A stretch of 14,852 bases of DNA from CAVXAE01 sp044225565 (lineage in GTDB: Bacteria; Pseudomonadota; Gammaproteobacteria; Steroidobacterales; Steroidobacteraceae): positions 1-14,852 of the forward strand of contig JBGAIL010000118.1 in assembly GCA_044225565.1 (NCBI GenBank), written 5' to 3'. This document shows positions 13,211 through 14,852 of this stretch, piece after piece (within the stretch, counting starts at the first letter, position 1; each line of letters begins with the position of its first letter). A program made the translations under genes and the position numbers. The notes under the pieces are model-generated. The model was given only the letters and a program-made list of their open reading frames with translations. It was not told the origin of the DNA and made no database searches.

Positions 13211-14587
13211 TCAGCAAGCCCGCCGGAAATCCACCGCCGGCAGCTGCATCGCCCGCCGATACTTCGTAACCGTGCGCCGAGCCACCTTCACCCCACGATC
13301 CGCCAGCAGCTCCGTGAGTTGCACATCGGAGAGCGGATTGCGCCGGTCCTCGGCTGCGATGAACTCCCGCAGCAATGCACGGATCGCGGTGGCCGAGCAC
13401 GACCCGCCACTGGTCGTGGCGAGCTGCCGCGAGAAGAACCGCTTGAACGCGATGACACCACGCGGCGTCGCCATGTACTTGTGGCTCGTCGCGCGCGACA
13501 CCGTGGATTCGTGCAGCCCCAACTCGTCCGCGATCTCGCGCAGCGTGAGCGGCCGCATGGCCAGATCGCCGTACTCGAAGAAGTTCTTCTGCCGCGCGAC
13601 TACCGCTTCAGCGACACGCTGAATGGTGAGGAACCGCTGCTCCAGGTTGCGCACCAGCCAGCGCGCCTCCTGAAGGTGCTGTGCGAGAACGCTGGAATCT
13701 CCCTCCCGGGCCTGCCGGAAGTAGTCCGCATATTGCTGGTTCACGCGGATGCGCGGATAGATGGCGTGGTTCACGCTGACCGCCCAGCGCTTCTTTTCCT
13801 TGCGGACGATCACGTCAGGCACGATGGCGCGCGGCTCGAAGGTGCCCACCTTCGACCCCGGCCGCGGATCGAGTCCCCGGATCAGCTCCAGCGCGACGCG
13901 CACTTCATCCTGGGGGCGGCGCACGGCGTGCAGCAGCTTGTTCTGGTCCCGGGCCGCCATGAGATCGAGATGATGGGTGGCGATGTCGATGGCCAGCTCC
14001 CGCCCTGGCGTATCGTGATCCAGCGCTTGCAGCTGGAGTGAAAGGCATTCGCCCAGATCGCGCGCTGCGATGCCTGCCGGTTCGAGCGTCTGCACGATGC
14101 GCAGCGCGGTTTCGAGCTCGTCCGGGCTCACTCCGGGCATCATCGCGCGCAGCTCCTCGAGCGGCTGGCGCAGGAATCCGTCATCGTCGAGAGCATCGAT
14201 GACGAGGCTGGTGAGCGCATAGTCGCGCTCGCTCAGGCCGAGGAGGAGCAGCTGCTCGCGCAAAGCGTCGCCCAGCGTCTCGGGGGATGCGGTCCATTCC
14301 GTCCAGTCGGGGGTGTCGTCGCCGCCCGAATGGCTCGAGCTGCCAGTGATGGAGGAGAAGTCCTGCTCTCGCTCATCGAGTCGCGCCCGCTCTTCGGATA
14401 CATCCTCGGCCGCCGACACCTCGACCTCCTCGGTCGGCTCCTCGAGGAAAGGGTTCTGCTCCATCGCCTGGTTTAGTTCTTGCACGCACTCGAGGGCCGA
14501 GAGCTGCAGAAGCTTCACCGACTGCTGCAACCGGGGCGTCAGAGTGAGTTGCTGCTTCAGGCGCAGGCCCATGACGACATTCGACAT
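13211..14587 (-). CDS. rpoN: RNA polymerase sigma-54 factor
   Basis: This 458-residue sigma-54 starts at the ATG complementary to 14585-14587, which has AAGGGA about seven bases upstream; the frame is open further but the extra 88 residues are unlike the family. Region I (residues 1-50: MGLRLKQQLTLTPRLQQ, then VKLLQLSALECVQELNQ, then NPFLEE) is the activator-interacting part. An acidic, low-complexity region II follows (about 50-115). The core-binding domain comes next (LGERL-like repeats such as TLEPAGIAARDLGECLSLQL and PRPGSKVG). A helix-turn-helix follows (LTLREIADELGLHESTVSRA). The RpoN box ARRTVTKYR is at 436-444, which reads the -24 element. E. coli RpoN is 477 residues, so this is slightly short. 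The expected neighbours lptB, hpf and ptsN are absent; a histidine kinase is divergent instead. It may be a secondary rpoN copy. Confidence 0.96.
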   Translation of the reverse strand: MSNVVMGLRLKQQLTLTPRLQQSVKLLQLSALECVQELNQAMEQNPFLEEPTEEVEVSAAEDVSEERARLDEREQDFSSITGSSSHSGGDDTPDWTEWTASPETLGDALREQLLLLGLSERDYALTSLVIDALDDDGFLRQPLEELRAMMPGVSPDELETALRIVQTLEPAGIAARDLGECLSLQLQALDHDTPGRELAIDIATHHLDLMAARDQNKLLHAVRRPQDEVRVALELIRGLDPRPGSKVGTFEPRAIVPDVIVRKEKKRWAVSVNHAIYPRIRVNQQYADYFRQAREGDSSVLAQHLQEARWLVRNLEQRFLTIQRVAEAVVARQKNFFEYGDLAMRPLTLREIADELGLHESTVSRATSHKYMATPRGVIAFKRFFSRQLATTSGGSCSATAIRALLREFIAAEDRRNPLSDVQLTELLADRGVKVARRTVTKYRRAMQLPAVDFRRAC

Positions 14588-14635
14588 TCGGTGTTCCCTT
14601 CGTGTCAGCGAGGCGATGGAGTTGAAGCAATAGCC

Positions 14636-14852
14636 ATGCCAAGTTCCAGCTCTACCGAGACGACAATTCGCGAGATCGAAACGGGTTCCCATCCTCTTTC
14701 TCCTGCGGAAAGGCTCGTTGCCGCAGCCCACGACCTGCGCTCGCCGCTCAATGCGATCCTCGGGTGGGCGCGCATCCTCGCGATGAAGCATGGTTCGGAT
14801 GCCGACATTGCCGCCATCGCGGAGCGCATAGAGCGCAGCGGCCGTTCGCAAC
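14636..14852 (+). CDS. Histidine kinase, N-terminal part (3' truncated by window end)
   Basis: Translation from ATG 14636 gives 72 residues and runs off the window. Residues ~24-72 are a HisKA dimerisation/phosphoacceptor domain: ERLVAAAHDLRSPLNAILGWA has His32 as the predicted phosphorylation site, followed by ADIAAIAERIERSGRSQ as in the second helix. The H-box lies only 31 residues from the start, so no sensor or membrane segment precedes it unless the gene starts elsewhere; a GTG at 14591 is in frame but has no ribosome-binding site and would add only 15 residues. The kinase may be cytoplasmic, with sensing done by a later domain or a partner. It is divergent from rpoN with a 48-bp gap, too short for two ordinary separate promoters. 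The ATP-binding domain is beyond the window. Confidence 0.8.
   Translation, partial: MPSSSSTETTIREIETGSHPLSPAERLVAAAHDLRSPLNAILGWARILAMKHGSDADIAAIAERIERSGRSQ

Noticed and set aside
12840..13622. 260-residue open frame across the repeat region into the rpoN 3' end
   Set aside because: Its N-terminal half is translated repeat sequence and its C-terminal half is antisense to rpoN; composition is Arg/Ser-rich without a domain.
14588..14851. 88-residue N-terminal extension of RpoN
   Set aside because: It is antisense to the HisKA-encoding frame, not found in sigma-54 proteins, and the start at 14587 has a ribosome-binding site.

Overview
This 14.85 kb window is GC-rich chromosomal DNA from a Gram-negative bacterium. 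Lipoproteins with lipoboxes, an OmpA-type peptidoglycan-binding protein, sigma-54, a YbjQ-family protein and a bacterial-type PEP carboxylase point to a gammaproteobacterium (a Xanthomonadales/Steroidobacterales-like lineage is my guess, not something the sequence proves). Most of it is ordinary core or housekeeping DNA. No prophage, insertion sequence, CRISPR array or RNA gene is visible.

Layout. (1) Bases 1-1250: the 3' part of an AgmX/PglI-type, TonB-like envelope protein and a small unrecognised helical protein. (2) 1341-3320: a CPA2 cation:proton antiporter with RCK domains. (3) 3419-4691: two adjacent exported proteins, a glycine-zipper lipoprotein and a DUF6515-like protein, sharing a duplicated sequence module. 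(4) 4723-6448: an Lrp/AsnC regulator divergent from alanine dehydrogenase (ald), a classic regulator-target pair. (5) 6462-7819: a YbjQ-family protein, a stand-alone GIY-YIG domain protein and a glyoxalase-fold (VOC) protein. (6) 7866-10592: PEP carboxylase (ppc), whose 3' end overlaps tail-to-tail with an ECF sigma factor (10555-11082). (7) 11295-12606: divergent from the sigma factor, a DUF4398 lipoprotein followed by a DUF4398-like/OmpA lipoprotein, probably one envelope operon. (8) 12607-13210: a 604-bp non-coding stretch with two copies of a ~125-bp repeat. (9) 13211-14587: rpoN (sigma-54), outside its usual lptB-hpf-ptsN setting, divergent by only 48 bp from the start of a histidine kinase that runs off the window.

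The most unusual feature is in the 604-bp gap. The two repeat copies have the same flanks in the same orientation, but their ~54-bp hairpin-bearing cores are in opposite orientation, so the core appears to have flipped between short GGCAC/GTGCC borders. A separate stem-loop lies between the copies. Other points worth a look are the duplicated module at 3419-4691, apparent replacement of two of the four aspartate-inhibitor residues in PEP carboxylase, and the orphan position of rpoN. Metabolically, Ald (pyruvate/alanine) and Ppc (anaplerotic oxaloacetate) both act at the PEP-pyruvate node, but nothing shows that they are co-regulated.
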